From Polaromonas sp. YR568 (GTDB lineage: Bacteria; Pseudomonadota; Gammaproteobacteria; Burkholderiales; Burkholderiaceae), in the NCBI GenBank assembly GCA_945871335.1, contig CAMBWM010000078.1, positions 1 through 9,628 of the forward strand: a stretch of 9,628 nucleotides of DNA, read 5' to 3'. Positions 1 through 6,389 of the stretch are shown piece by piece. The translations under genes and the position numbers were made by a program. How positions within the stretch are numbered: position 1 is the stretch's first letter; each line of letters starts with the position of its first letter. Below the pieces are notes generated by a model, which was given only the letters and a program-made list of their open reading frames with translations, searched no databases and was not told the DNA's origin.

Positions 1-864
1 GAGGCTGACATCATGATCGCGGCCGGCACCGAGAGCATGAGCATGGTGCCGATGTCGGGCAATGCACCTTCGCTGTCGCCGGCCATGTTTTTGCAGGACG
101 AGAACATCGGGCTGGCCTATGGCATGGGCTTGACCGCCGAGAAGGTGGCTCAGCAGTGGAAGGTCTCGCGCCAGGCGCAGGATGAATTTGCCTGTGCCTC
201 GCACGCCAGGGCGCTCAAAGCACAGCAGGCCGGCGAGTTCAAGGATGAGATCACGCCCGTCCAGGTCAGCCATCGCAGCCCCAATTTGCAAAGCGGTGAG
301 ATCGAGGTCAGTACGCGCACTGTCAGCCTGGACGAAGGTCCGCGCGCCGACACCTCGATGGACGGCCTGGCCAAACTCAAGACAGTGTTTGCCGCGCGCG
401 GCTCGGTCACAGCCGGCAATTCCTCGCAAACTTCGGACGGCGCAGGCGCGTTGATTCTGGCCAGCGAAAAAGCCATCCGTACGCACGGTCTTAAGCCGCT
501 GGCACGCTTTGTCAGCTACGCCAGTCGTGGCGTGCCGCCGCACATCATGGGCATAGGCCCTATCGAGGCTATTCCGGCGGCGCTGGGCTATGCCGGCCTT
601 CAGCAGGCAGACATCGACTGGTTTGAGCTCAATGAAGCCTTTGCCGCCCAGTCGCTGGCTGTGTTGCAGACGCTGGGCCTGGACCCGGCCAAGGTCAACC
701 CCATGGGCGGCGCCATTGCGCTGGGTCATCCCCTGGGTGCCACCGGCGCCATCCGTTCGGCCACGGCCATCCATGCGCTGCACCGGCATCAGCTGCGCTA
801 TGCCATGGTCACCATGTGCGTGGGCATGGGGCAGGGCGCGGCTGGCATTTTTGAGCGGGTCTGA
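1..864 (+). CDS. Thiolase (acetyl-CoA C-acyltransferase), 3' part, start outside window
   Basis: This enzyme carries out thiolytic cleavage of 3-ketoacyl-CoA, the last step of beta-oxidation, or the reverse condensation; it acts in the cytoplasm. The frame is open from base 1 (EADIMIAAGTESMSMVPM), and thiolases carry a GEAD-type lead-in before this stretch, so the ATG at 13 is internal and the gene is cut by the window edge. Visible family motifs are NEAF (from about 631), the ALGHPLGATG loop with the catalytic His at 727-729, and the C-terminal CVGMGQG with the second catalytic Cys at 817-819. The nucleophilic Cys of the N-terminal domain lies upstream and cannot be checked. The stop is 5 bases before the next gene, which fits an operon. 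The long-chain FadA-like class looks likelier than a biosynthetic PhaA/AtoB type given the neighbours, but chain length cannot be read from the sequence. Confidence 0.95.
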   Translation, partial: EADIMIAAGTESMSMVPMSGNAPSLSPAMFLQDENIGLAYGMGLTAEKVAQQWKVSRQAQDEFACASHARALKAQQAGEFKDEITPVQVSHRSPNLQSGEIEVSTRTVSLDEGPRADTSMDGLAKLKTVFAARGSVTAGNSSQTSDGAGALILASEKAIRTHGLKPLARFVSYASRGVPPHIMGIGPIEAIPAALGYAGLQQADIDWFELNEAFAAQSLAVLQTLGLDPAKVNPMGGAIALGHPLGATGAIRSATAIHALHRHQLRYAMVTMCVGMGQGAAGIFERV

Positions 865-869
865 GCCGC

Positions 870-1694
870 ATGCACCCGTTTGACGAGGCGCTGCGCCTAG
901 AGCCGCTGGACGCGGCCCGGCCCGGCGTTTTCACAGGCAGCAGCAGCCCGGCCTACTGGAACATGGTGGGGCCGTTTGGCGGCACCACGGCGGCCACTGC
1001 TTTGCAAGCGGTTTTGCTGCACCCTGCGCTGCTCGGTGAGCCACTGTCCCTCACGGTGAACTTTGCAGCGGGACTCGGGCCTGGCGACTTTCAACTGACG
1101 GCCAGGCCGCTGCGCACCAACCGCTCAACCCAGCACTGGTTCATCGAGATGACGCAGGCCGATGCGCAAGGCGTGCAGAGCCTGCTCATGAGCGCGACCG
1201 CTGTGACGGCCGTGCGGCGTCCGACATGGGGACAAAACGACAGCCCGATGCCTGCGGTCCCACTGCCGCAAGACTGCAGCCCCGCTTTATATCCTGACAA
1301 GCTGGTCTGGATGCAGCGCTACGAGATGCGGGTGGCGTGTGGTGATTTTCCCCAGCTGCTGGACGGCAGCGGCAAAGACAGTTTGAGCCAGTTCTGGCTG
1401 CGCGACAATCCGCCACGGCCGCTGGATTTTTTGGCATTGACTGCCATGGCCGACGCTTTTTACCCGCGCATCTGGTTGCGCCGCGCTACCTTGGTGCCGG
1501 CCGGCACGGTGTCGGTGACGGTTTACTTTCATGCGGGTGCGGCTGAACTGGCGCGCTCCGACCAAGGCTATCTGCTCGGACAGGCGCAAGCGCAAAACTT
1601 TCAGCAGGGGTTTTTTGACCAGGCCGTGCAGCTATGGTCTGATGCTGGTGATTTGCTGGTGAGCTCGCACCAGATTGTTTATTTCAAGGAGTAG
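870..1694 (+). CDS. TesB-like double-hotdog acyl-CoA thioesterase family protein
   Basis: The 274-residue protein has the layout of the thioesterase-like superfamily (TesB-like, two fused hotdog domains), which hydrolyses acyl-CoA to free acid and CoA. The N-terminal hotdog includes NMVGPFGGTTAATALQAVL (31-49), where the GG-x-x-A helix is typical. The second hotdog spans about 185-274, with LTAMADAFYPR (190-200), SVTVYFH (215-221), the GQAQAQNFQQGFFDQ stretch (237-251) and a terminal SHQIVYFKE. D195 and Q268 are candidate counterparts of the TesB Asp and Gln; this is inferred by eye. The ATG lies 5 bases after the thiolase stop, with no strong Shine-Dalgarno, so translational coupling is likely. 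The last codons (aag gag tag) supply the ribosome binding site of the next gene. The family is clear; substrate range is unknown. Confidence 0.85.
   Translation: MHPFDEALRLEPLDAARPGVFTGSSSPAYWNMVGPFGGTTAATALQAVLLHPALLGEPLSLTVNFAAGLGPGDFQLTARPLRTNRSTQHWFIEMTQADAQGVQSLLMSATAVTAVRRPTWGQNDSPMPAVPLPQDCSPALYPDKLVWMQRYEMRVACGDFPQLLDGSGKDSLSQFWLRDNPPRPLDFLALTAMADAFYPRIWLRRATLVPAGTVSVTVYFHAGAAELARSDQGYLLGQAQAQNFQQGFFDQAVQLWSDAGDLLVSSHQIVYFKE
1686..1691 (+). promoter_or_regulatory. Shine-Dalgarno for the crotonase-family gene
   Basis: AAGGAG sits 5 bases before the ATG at 1697 and is formed by the Lys-Glu codons at the very end of the upstream thioesterase gene. It fixes the start of the next gene at 1697, only 2 bases after the upstream stop codon, and points to coupled translation of the two genes. 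Confidence 0.75.
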
Positions 1695-1696
1695 AG

Positions 1697-2470
1697 ATGT
1701 CAGCCATGCCAGAAATTCTTGTGCACACCGAAGACGCGGTAATGACCATCACCCTCAACCGGGTCGAAAAGAAAAACTCACTGACGGCCGCCATGTACGC
1801 ACACTTGTCCGACGCGCTGGACAGCGCGGCCAGCGATGCGGCTGTGCGTGTGGTGGTGTTCCAGGGGCACGCGCTGATCTTTTCAGCCGGCAATGACATC
1901 AAAGATTTTTTGAGCGTGCCGCCTAACGACAGCGATGCGCCGGTGTTTCGTTTTTTGCGTGTGCTCAGCACTTTTGCCAAACCCTTGGTGGCTGCAGTTT
2001 GCGGGCCGGCGGTTGGCATCGGCACCACCATGCTGCTGCATTGCGACTTGGTTTACGCCGGCGACAACGCAGCTTTTTCGCTGCCCTTTGTCAATCTGGG
2101 TTTATGCCCGGAGGCTGGCTCCAGCCTCCTACTGCCTCAGCTCATGGGCCATCAGCGTGCCGCCGAAGCGCTGCTGCTGGGCGAGCCCTTCACGGCCGAA
2201 ACTGCGCTGGAAGTGGGCTTGATCAACCGCATCGTGCCGCCGGCCGAAGCCAACGCCTTGGCGCAAATGCAGGCCAAAAAACTGGCGGCCAAGCCGCTGT
2301 CTTCGCTGCTGGAAACCAAGCGCCTGATGAAAATGAGCAACGCTCCCGAGGTCGCCGTGCGCATTGCCGAAGAGATCAGCAGCTTTGGCCGGATGCTGCG
2401 CGAACCGGCGGCGCGTGAAGCCTTCACCGCCTTCGTTGAAAAGCGCCGGCCGGACTTTGCCAAGCTCTGA
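1697..2470 (+). CDS. Crotonase-family protein: enoyl-CoA hydratase/isomerase, probably Eci2-like isomerase
   Basis: The 257-residue protein has the crotonase fold. Oxyanion-hole segments are SAGNDIKDF (63-71) and GPAVGIGTTM (103-112), followed by CDLVYAGDNAAFSLPF (116-131). In true enoyl-CoA hydratases two Glu residues (rat Glu144 in GGGCEL, Glu164 in QPE) place the water; here the matching positions are T111 and F131. Instead there is LGLCPEAGSS (134-143) with E139, which fits the catalytic Glu of delta3-delta2-enoyl-CoA isomerases of the Eci2 type (human SPEG motif). The reaction is therefore more likely to be shifting a double bond from position 3 to position 2 of an enoyl-CoA, needed for unsaturated fatty acids, than hydration. 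The alignment was done from memory. Automatic annotation would call it enoyl-CoA hydratase. It follows the thioesterase by 2 bases with a strong Shine-Dalgarno. Confidence 0.9.
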   Translation: MSAMPEILVHTEDAVMTITLNRVEKKNSLTAAMYAHLSDALDSAASDAAVRVVVFQGHALIFSAGNDIKDFLSVPPNDSDAPVFRFLRVLSTFAKPLVAAVCGPAVGIGTTMLLHCDLVYAGDNAAFSLPFVNLGLCPEAGSSLLLPQLMGHQRAAEALLLGEPFTAETALEVGLINRIVPPAEANALAQMQAKKLAAKPLSSLLETKRLMKMSNAPEVAVRIAEEISSFGRMLREPAAREAFTAFVEKRRPDFAKL

Positions 2471-2492
2471 AGTCGGCCCTCAAGCGCTACGC

Positions 2493-2498
2493 CACAAT
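2493..2498 (+). promoter_or_regulatory. Possible -10 element for a leaderless transcript of the YigI-like gene
   Basis: CACAAT lies exactly 6 bases before the ATG at 2505. This would put transcription start on or next to the A of the start codon. There is no Shine-Dalgarno before this ATG and no clear -35 at the usual distance. The same arrangement (GACAAT, 6 bases, ATGA) occurs before pyrC. Read-through from the upstream operon, 34 bases away, is the alternative. Confidence 0.3.
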
Positions 2499-2504
2499 GT
2501 GTCC

Positions 2505-2999
2505 ATGACGTCCCAGAAAAAGGCTGCACCGGCCAAACCTGTCGTTTTAGAGCCTGAATACATTCGCGGCCTGACCGAGCTGTTTGAAGAAAAAATTGTT
2601 TTCAATCGCTTGCTTGGCCTGAAGATCGTCTCGATACGGCCTGATCGCGTGAGCGCCAGCCTGACCATGCGGGAGGATCTGGTGGGTCACGCTGCTTACA
2701 ACCGGGTGCATGGTGGCGTGATCAGTGCCGCCCTGGACACTTTGGGCGGGCTGGCCGTGCTGGCTGCCCAGGGCGCGCGCCATATGGATGAGGCGCCGGC
2801 GCTGCGCTTGCAGCGTTTTGCCAAGCTGGGCACCATCGACTTGCGCATCGACTACCTGCGCCCCGGCATCAGTGAATTTTTTGAAATGCATGCCGAGGTG
2901 TTGCGCGTGGGCTCACGGGTAGCCAACACGCGCATGGCCTTTCACGGTGCCGACGGCAAGCTGCTGGCTGTCGGCACCGGGGTTTACATCGTCTCCTGA
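2505..2999 (+). CDS. PaaI/YigI-type hotdog acyl-CoA thioesterase
   Basis: The 164-residue single hotdog protein probably hydrolyses acyl-CoA thioesters in the cytoplasm. The core NRVHGGVISAALDTLGG matches the PaaI-type HGG-x-x-x-x-x-x-D active-site helix, and GTIDLRIDYLRPG, as well as the overall layout, closely resembles E. coli YigI, a member of the same family that I recall as acting on medium- and long-chain acyl-CoAs. The frame stays open upstream into the crotonase gene, but the family-like part begins with MTSQKK. I therefore chose the ATG at 2505; a GTG at 2499 is the only close alternative. The gene starts 34 bases after the crotonase stop and converges on the YciA-type gene, whose stop is 24 bases downstream. 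A 3-codon ATG TGT CCA TGA overlaps the start and is probably incidental. Confidence 0.85.
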   Translation: MTSQKKAAPAKPVVLEPEYIRGLTELFEEKIVFNRLLGLKIVSIRPDRVSASLTMREDLVGHAAYNRVHGGVISAALDTLGGLAVLAAQGARHMDEAPALRLQRFAKLGTIDLRIDYLRPGISEFFEMHAEVLRVGSRVANTRMAFHGADGKLLAVGTGVYIVS

Positions 3000-3013
3000 T
3001 GCCTGGCCTGGCT

Positions 3014-3033
3014 ACCGGGCTCACTAAGCCGGT
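3014..3033. terminator. Weak hairpin between convergent thioesterase genes
   Basis: ACCGG (3014-3018) can pair with CCGGT (3029-3033), extended by two pairs across a bulged G. It spans the gap between two convergent stop codons and overlaps the end of the minus-strand gene. No T-tract directly follows on either strand, so a terminator role is only a guess. Confidence 0.2.
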
Positions 3034-3458
3034 GTGTTGCCCTTTTTGTCAATCGGGCGGGGCTTGCCGTCATCGCCGATGGCCACATAGGTCAGGCTGG
3101 CTTCAGTGACTTTGATGTAACGACCTTGCGCGCGAAAGCGTTCTGCATAAACCTCCACCTGCACCGTGATGGAAGTGTTGCCGATGCGGGTGACCTCCGC
3201 AAAAAATGACAGTATGTCGCCCACCTTCACGGGCTGTTTGAAGATGAACTGATTCACCGCCACAGTGGCCATGCGGCCGTTGACGTAGCGCGCCGGCAGC
3301 ACTGAGCCGGCCAGATCGACCTGGGCCATAACCCAGCCGCCGAAGATATCGCCATTGGCGTTGCAGTCGGCCGGCATCGGAATAACCTTGAGTACCAGCT
3401 CCTTGTCGGCCGGCAGGCTGAGCTTGTCGGATCCCGGGGTACTTGATTCAGAAGACAT
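3024..3458 (-). CDS. yciA: YciA-type acyl-CoA thioesterase
   Basis: The 144-residue hotdog protein closely follows E. coli YciA, a broad-range acyl-CoA thioesterase that forms hexamers in the cytoplasm. The signature PADCNANGDIFGGW (29-42) contains the catalytic Asp (D37), followed by MAQVDLAG, a beta-strand run VAVNQFIFKQPVKVGD, and GRYIKVTEASLTYVA (112-126). I place the start at the ATG at 3458 (MSSESSTPG), which gives the usual family length. Longer forms starting at 3512 or 3608 would run over the start of the divergent ABC gene and add non-family residues. The upstream AAGAGA is a weak ribosome site. The gene is divergent from the ABC exporter across 52 bases and convergent with the YigI-like gene. 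The role is probably control of acyl-CoA pools and release of CoA. Confidence 0.9.
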   Translation of the reverse strand: MSSESSTPGSDKLSLPADKELVLKVIPMPADCNANGDIFGGWVMAQVDLAGSVLPARYVNGRMATVAVNQFIFKQPVKVGDILSFFAEVTRIGNTSITVQVEVYAERFRAQGRYIKVTEASLTYVAIGDDGKPRPIDKKGNTPA

Positions 3459-3510
3459 AGGCACAATCTCTTGGTTAGATTCAGTTTTTTGTATTTCACG
3501 ATTGTCCTTC
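3459..3510. promoter_or_regulatory. Divergent intergenic region between yciA and the ABC exporter
   Basis: These 52 AT-richer bases separate two divergent start codons and must hold the yciA promoter and probably that of the exporter. I see a T-rich run at 3485-3490 and GGACAAT on the minus strand (3502-3508) as a possible -10 for yciA. Neither direction has a convincing -35/-10 pair, so no exact promoter is called. Confidence 0.4.
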
Positions 3511-5370
3511 ATGCGCTCTCGAGCTTCCCCAGATAGTTTGACTCTGCCGGCCGAAACTTCTGCCGGCCAGCCGCCCCGGACGCCGCGCTCTGACATGGAC
3601 ACCCTCAAGCGGCTTTTCCCGTACCTGTGGGCCTACAAGTGGCGCGTCGTCGCAGCGCTGACTTTCATGGTGGGAGCCAAGGTGGCCAACGTCGGCGTGC
3701 CGCTGCTGCTCAAAGACCTGGTCGACACCATGAGTTTCAAGCCGGGTGACGTGCAGGCGGTGCTGGTGGTGCCGGTGGCGCTGCTGCTGGCCTACGGCCT
3801 GTTGCGCCTGTCCACTTCACTGTTTACCGAGCTGCGCGAGCTGGTGTTTGCCAAGGCCACTGAGGGTGCGGCGCGGCGCATCTCGCTCGAAGTCTTTGAG
3901 CATCTGCATGCGTTGAGCCTGCGTTTTCACCTGGAGCGCCAGACCGGTGGCATGACGCGCGACATCGAGCGCGGCACGCGCGGCGTGCACTCGCTGATTT
4001 CGTATTCGCTTTACAGCATCATCCCCACGCTGATTGAGGTCACGCTGGTGCTCAGCCTGCTGGCCGTCAAGTTCGATGTCTGGTTTGCCGGCATCACCAT
4101 CATTGCGCTGATTTTTTACATTGCCTTCACGGTGACCGTGACCGAGTGGCGCACGCAATTCAGAAAACAAATGAATGAGCTGGACTCGTCGGCGCACAGC
4201 CGGGCCATCGACTCGCTGCTGAACTACGAAACCGTCAAGTACTTCAACAACGAGGCTTTTGAAGCCCGACGCTACGACGAAAACCTGGAACGCTACCGGC
4301 GCGCCGCCGTGAAGAGCCAACGCACCCTGAGTCTGCTGAACACCGGCCAGCAACTCATCATCGCCATCGGCTTGGTGGCCATGCTTTGGCGCGCCACGCA
4401 GGGCGTGGTCGAAGGCCGCATGACGCTGGGCGACCTGGTGATGGTCAACGCTTTCATGATCCAGCTCTACATTCCGCTGGGCTTTTTGGGCGTGATTTAC
4501 CGTGAGATCAAGCAAAGCCTGACCGACCTGGACAAGATGTTCAACCTGATGGAAAAAGAGCGCGAGATCGCTGACGAACCCGGCGCCCTGCCCTTGGCGG
4601 TGGGCGGCGCTGTCCACGATGCCACCGTGCGCTTTGAAAACGTCAGCTTCGCCTACGAGCCCAGCCGACCCATATTGCACCAGCTGAGTTTCGAAATACC
4701 TTCAGGCAAGACGGTGGCGGTGGTCGGCTCCTCGGGTGCAGGCAAGTCCACGCTGGCGCGCCTGCTGTACCGCTTTTACGACGTCAGCAACCCGCAGGAA
4801 GGTGGGCGCATCACCATCGCCGGCCAGGACATTAAACAGGTGACCCAGGCCAGTGTGCGACAGGCCATTGGCATCGTGCCGCAAGACACGGTGCTGTTCA
4901 ATGACACGGTGGAATACAACATCGCCTACGGCCAGCCCGGCGCCAGTCGGGAGCAGGTTGAAGAGGCCGCCCGCGCCGCGCGTATTCATGACTTCATCAG
5001 CGCCACGCCCAAAGGCTATGCCACCATGGTGGGTGAGCGCGGTCTCAAGCTGTCGGGCGGTGAAAAGCAGCGCGTGGCAATTGCCCGTACCTTGCTCAAA
5101 GACCCGCCGGTGGTGATTTTTGACGAAGCCACCTCGGCGCTGGATTCGGCCAACGAGCGCGCCATCCAGGCCGAGCTGCGCACCGCCGCGCAAAACAAGA
5201 CCACGCTAGTGATCGCGCACCGCCTCTCGACCGTGGTGGATGCGCATGAAATCCTGGTGATGGATGCCGGCCGCATCATCGAGCGCGGCACGCATGCCGG
5301 CTTGCTGGCACAGGACGGACGCTACGCTCAGATGTGGGCCTTGCAGCAGCAAGGGCATGACGAGGCCTGA
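3511..5370 (+). CDS. Atm1-type ABC exporter (fused permease and ATPase)
   Basis: The 619-residue half-transporter works as a homodimer in the inner membrane. The permease half has about six hydrophobic segments (roughly 46-68, 81-103, 161-187, 190-212, 277-297, 307-330) and YETVKYFNNE (239-248), a hallmark of the Atm1/ABCB7/HMT1 group. N277 and Q280 in NTGQ match, as I recall, residues that contact glutathione in bacterial Atm1. The ATPase half shows Walker A GSSGAGKST (406-414, K412), the Q-loop (Q458), signature LSGGE (514-518), Walker B VVIFDE (D538, E539) and the H-loop (H570), so it looks fully active. Known members export glutathione derivatives, metal-glutathione complexes or sulfur species linked to Fe-S metabolism. 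The chosen ATG at 3511 gives MRSRASPDS and a 28-residue lead before MDTLKRLFPYLW; the ATG at 3595 is a plausible shorter start. The LysR gene follows by 29 bases. Confidence 0.9.
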   Translation: MRSRASPDSLTLPAETSAGQPPRTPRSDMDTLKRLFPYLWAYKWRVVAALTFMVGAKVANVGVPLLLKDLVDTMSFKPGDVQAVLVVPVALLLAYGLLRLSTSLFTELRELVFAKATEGAARRISLEVFEHLHALSLRFHLERQTGGMTRDIERGTRGVHSLISYSLYSIIPTLIEVTLVLSLLAVKFDVWFAGITIIALIFYIAFTVTVTEWRTQFRKQMNELDSSAHSRAIDSLLNYETVKYFNNEAFEARRYDENLERYRRAAVKSQRTLSLLNTGQQLIIAIGLVAMLWRATQGVVEGRMTLGDLVMVNAFMIQLYIPLGFLGVIYREIKQSLTDLDKMFNLMEKEREIADEPGALPLAVGGAVHDATVRFENVSFAYEPSRPILHQLSFEIPSGKTVAVVGSSGAGKSTLARLLYRFYDVSNPQEGGRITIAGQDIKQVTQASVRQAIGIVPQDTVLFNDTVEYNIAYGQPGASREQVEEAARAARIHDFISATPKGYATMVGERGLKLSGGEKQRVAIARTLLKDPPVVIFDEATSALDSANERAIQAELRTAAQNKTTLVIAHRLSTVVDAHEILVMDAGRIIERGTHAGLLAQDGRYAQMWALQQQGHDEA

Positions 5371-5399
5371 GCCGCCCTTGTGACGTAATAATCAAGGTC

Positions 5400-6362
5400 A
5401 TGGAAACCAAATGGTTGGAAGATTTCGTCAGCCTGGCTGAAACCCGCAGTTTCAGTCGTTCTGCGCAGTTGCGTCACGTCACCCAGCCGGCTTTTTCGCG
5501 GCGTATTCAGGCGCTGGAGGCTTGGGCCGGCACGGACCTGGTGGACCGCAGCTCTTACCCCACGCGGCTCACTCTGGCGGGTGAAACGCTTTACGCGCAG
5601 TCGCTGGACATGTTGCAAGGCCTGCAGTCAACGCGCGCCATGCTGCGCGGCCATACGGCGGCCGGGCAGGACGTGGTCGAGTTTGCGGTGCCGCACACTC
5701 TGGCCTTCACCTTCTTTCCGGCCTGGGTCAGCAGCCTGAGCGATAAATTCGGCCCGCTGAAAAGCCGGCTGATCGCGCTGAATGTGCATGACGCGGTGAT
5801 GCGCCTGGTTGAAGGCAGCTGTGATCTCCTGATCGCCTACCACCATGACTCTCAGCCCGTTCAACTGGACCCGGTCCGTTACGAGATGCTCACCTTGGGG
5901 CAGGAACTGCTGGCGCCCTATGTCAAGCCGGCGGCTGATGGCAAGCCCCTGCATGTGCTGCCGGGGCAGGCCGGTCAGCCGCTGCCTTACCTGGGCTACG
6001 CGCCTGGCGCTTACCTGGGCCGCGTGGTCGACATGCTGCTCAAGCAGTCGAGCACAGCAATTCACCTGGACCGCGTTTATGAAACCGACATGGCCGAGGG
6101 CTTGAAGGCGATGGCGATGGAAGGCCATGGCGTCGCTTTTTTACCGTTCAGCGCCGTCAAGAAAGAAGTGCGCTCCAAAAAGCTGGTTAGCGCCGGCGCC
6201 GGCCTGGACATGTTGATGGAAGTGCGCATTTACCGCGAGCGCCCCGGTGGTAAGGCCGCGCCCAAAAGTCTGGCGCAGGCCTTGTGGAGCTACCTGCAAG
6301 CGCAGCCCATGCCCAAAGCAGCGCAGCCCGGCCGCGTGCCTGCACGAGCCGGGCTGCGCTAG
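5400..6362 (+). CDS. LysR-type transcriptional regulator, HypT/YjiE-like
   Basis: The 320-residue DNA-binding protein has an N-terminal winged helix-turn-helix (about 1-60: METKWLEDFVSL, then TQPAFSRRIQALE at 28-40) and a LysR effector domain (about 90-295). ETKW-x-x-DF at the very start, QPAFSRRI-x-ALE, LGYAPGAYLGRVV and AMEGHGVAFLPFSAVKKEVRSKKLV follow E. coli HypT/YjiE (QseD), a regulator switched on by methionine oxidation under hypochlorite stress. Whether the activating Met residues are kept needs an alignment. Target genes are unknown. The ATG at 5400 is the only sensible start: no in-frame start lies just upstream, and AAGG sits only 2 bases before it. The last 17 or so residues (PMPKAAQPGRVPARAGLR) look non-family and are encoded by an inverted repeat. 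The gene is probably co-transcribed with the exporter upstream. Confidence 0.9.
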   Translation: METKWLEDFVSLAETRSFSRSAQLRHVTQPAFSRRIQALEAWAGTDLVDRSSYPTRLTLAGETLYAQSLDMLQGLQSTRAMLRGHTAAGQDVVEFAVPHTLAFTFFPAWVSSLSDKFGPLKSRLIALNVHDAVMRLVEGSCDLLIAYHHDSQPVQLDPVRYEMLTLGQELLAPYVKPAADGKPLHVLPGQAGQPLPYLGYAPGAYLGRVVDMLLKQSSTAIHLDRVYETDMAEGLKAMAMEGHGVAFLPFSAVKKEVRSKKLVSAGAGLDMLMEVRIYRERPGGKAAPKSLAQALWSYLQAQPMPKAAQPGRVPARAGLR

Positions 6363-6375
6363 CTGCGCTGTTTTT
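6320..6375 (+). terminator. Strong inverted repeat at the end of the LysR gene, possible terminator
   Basis: AGCGCAGCCCGGC (6320-6332) pairs perfectly over 13 bases with GCCGGGCTGCGCT (6348-6360), and the loop carries a further CGTG/CACG pairing (6335-6338 with 6343-6346). The right arm runs into the stop codon. A run of five T (6371-6375) follows, but 10 bases after the stem. A second copy of GCTGCGCTG at 6362-6370 directly abuts the T run and could pair with CAGCGCAGC at 6319-6327 instead, giving a more terminator-like shape. The most likely job is ending LysR transcription before pyrC. Confidence 0.5.
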
Positions 6376-6377
6376 GG

Positions 6378-6383
6378 GACAAT
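6378..6383 (+). promoter_or_regulatory. Possible -10 element for a leaderless pyrC transcript
   Basis: GACAAT lies exactly 6 bases before the pyrC ATG, in TGGGACAATGGCCGCATG. Transcription would start at or next to the start codon. No Shine-Dalgarno is visible in the 27 bases between the LysR stop and pyrC, and no good -35 is seen about 17 bases upstream. The spacing is the same as at 2493-2498. Confidence 0.35.
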
Positions 6384-6389
6384 GGCCGC

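Noticed and set aside
2364..2504. Upstream extension of the YigI-like frame into the crotonase gene
   Set aside because: The added residues are an out-of-frame reading of crotonase codons and show no hotdog-family similarity; MTSQKK at 2505 is the sensible start.
2497..2508. Three-codon upstream frame ATG TGT CCA TGA overlapping the YigI-like start, and a similar one before pyrC
   Set aside because: Too short to call as leader peptides, with no ribosome sites. They are more simply a by-product of an AATG at a possible -10 box; kept only as part of the leaderless observation.
3817..4680. Minus-strand open frame of 287 codons opposite the ABC exporter permease
   Set aside because: It is antisense to a well-supported gene and of low-complexity composition (His/Gln/Val/Asp rich), with no recognisable domain.
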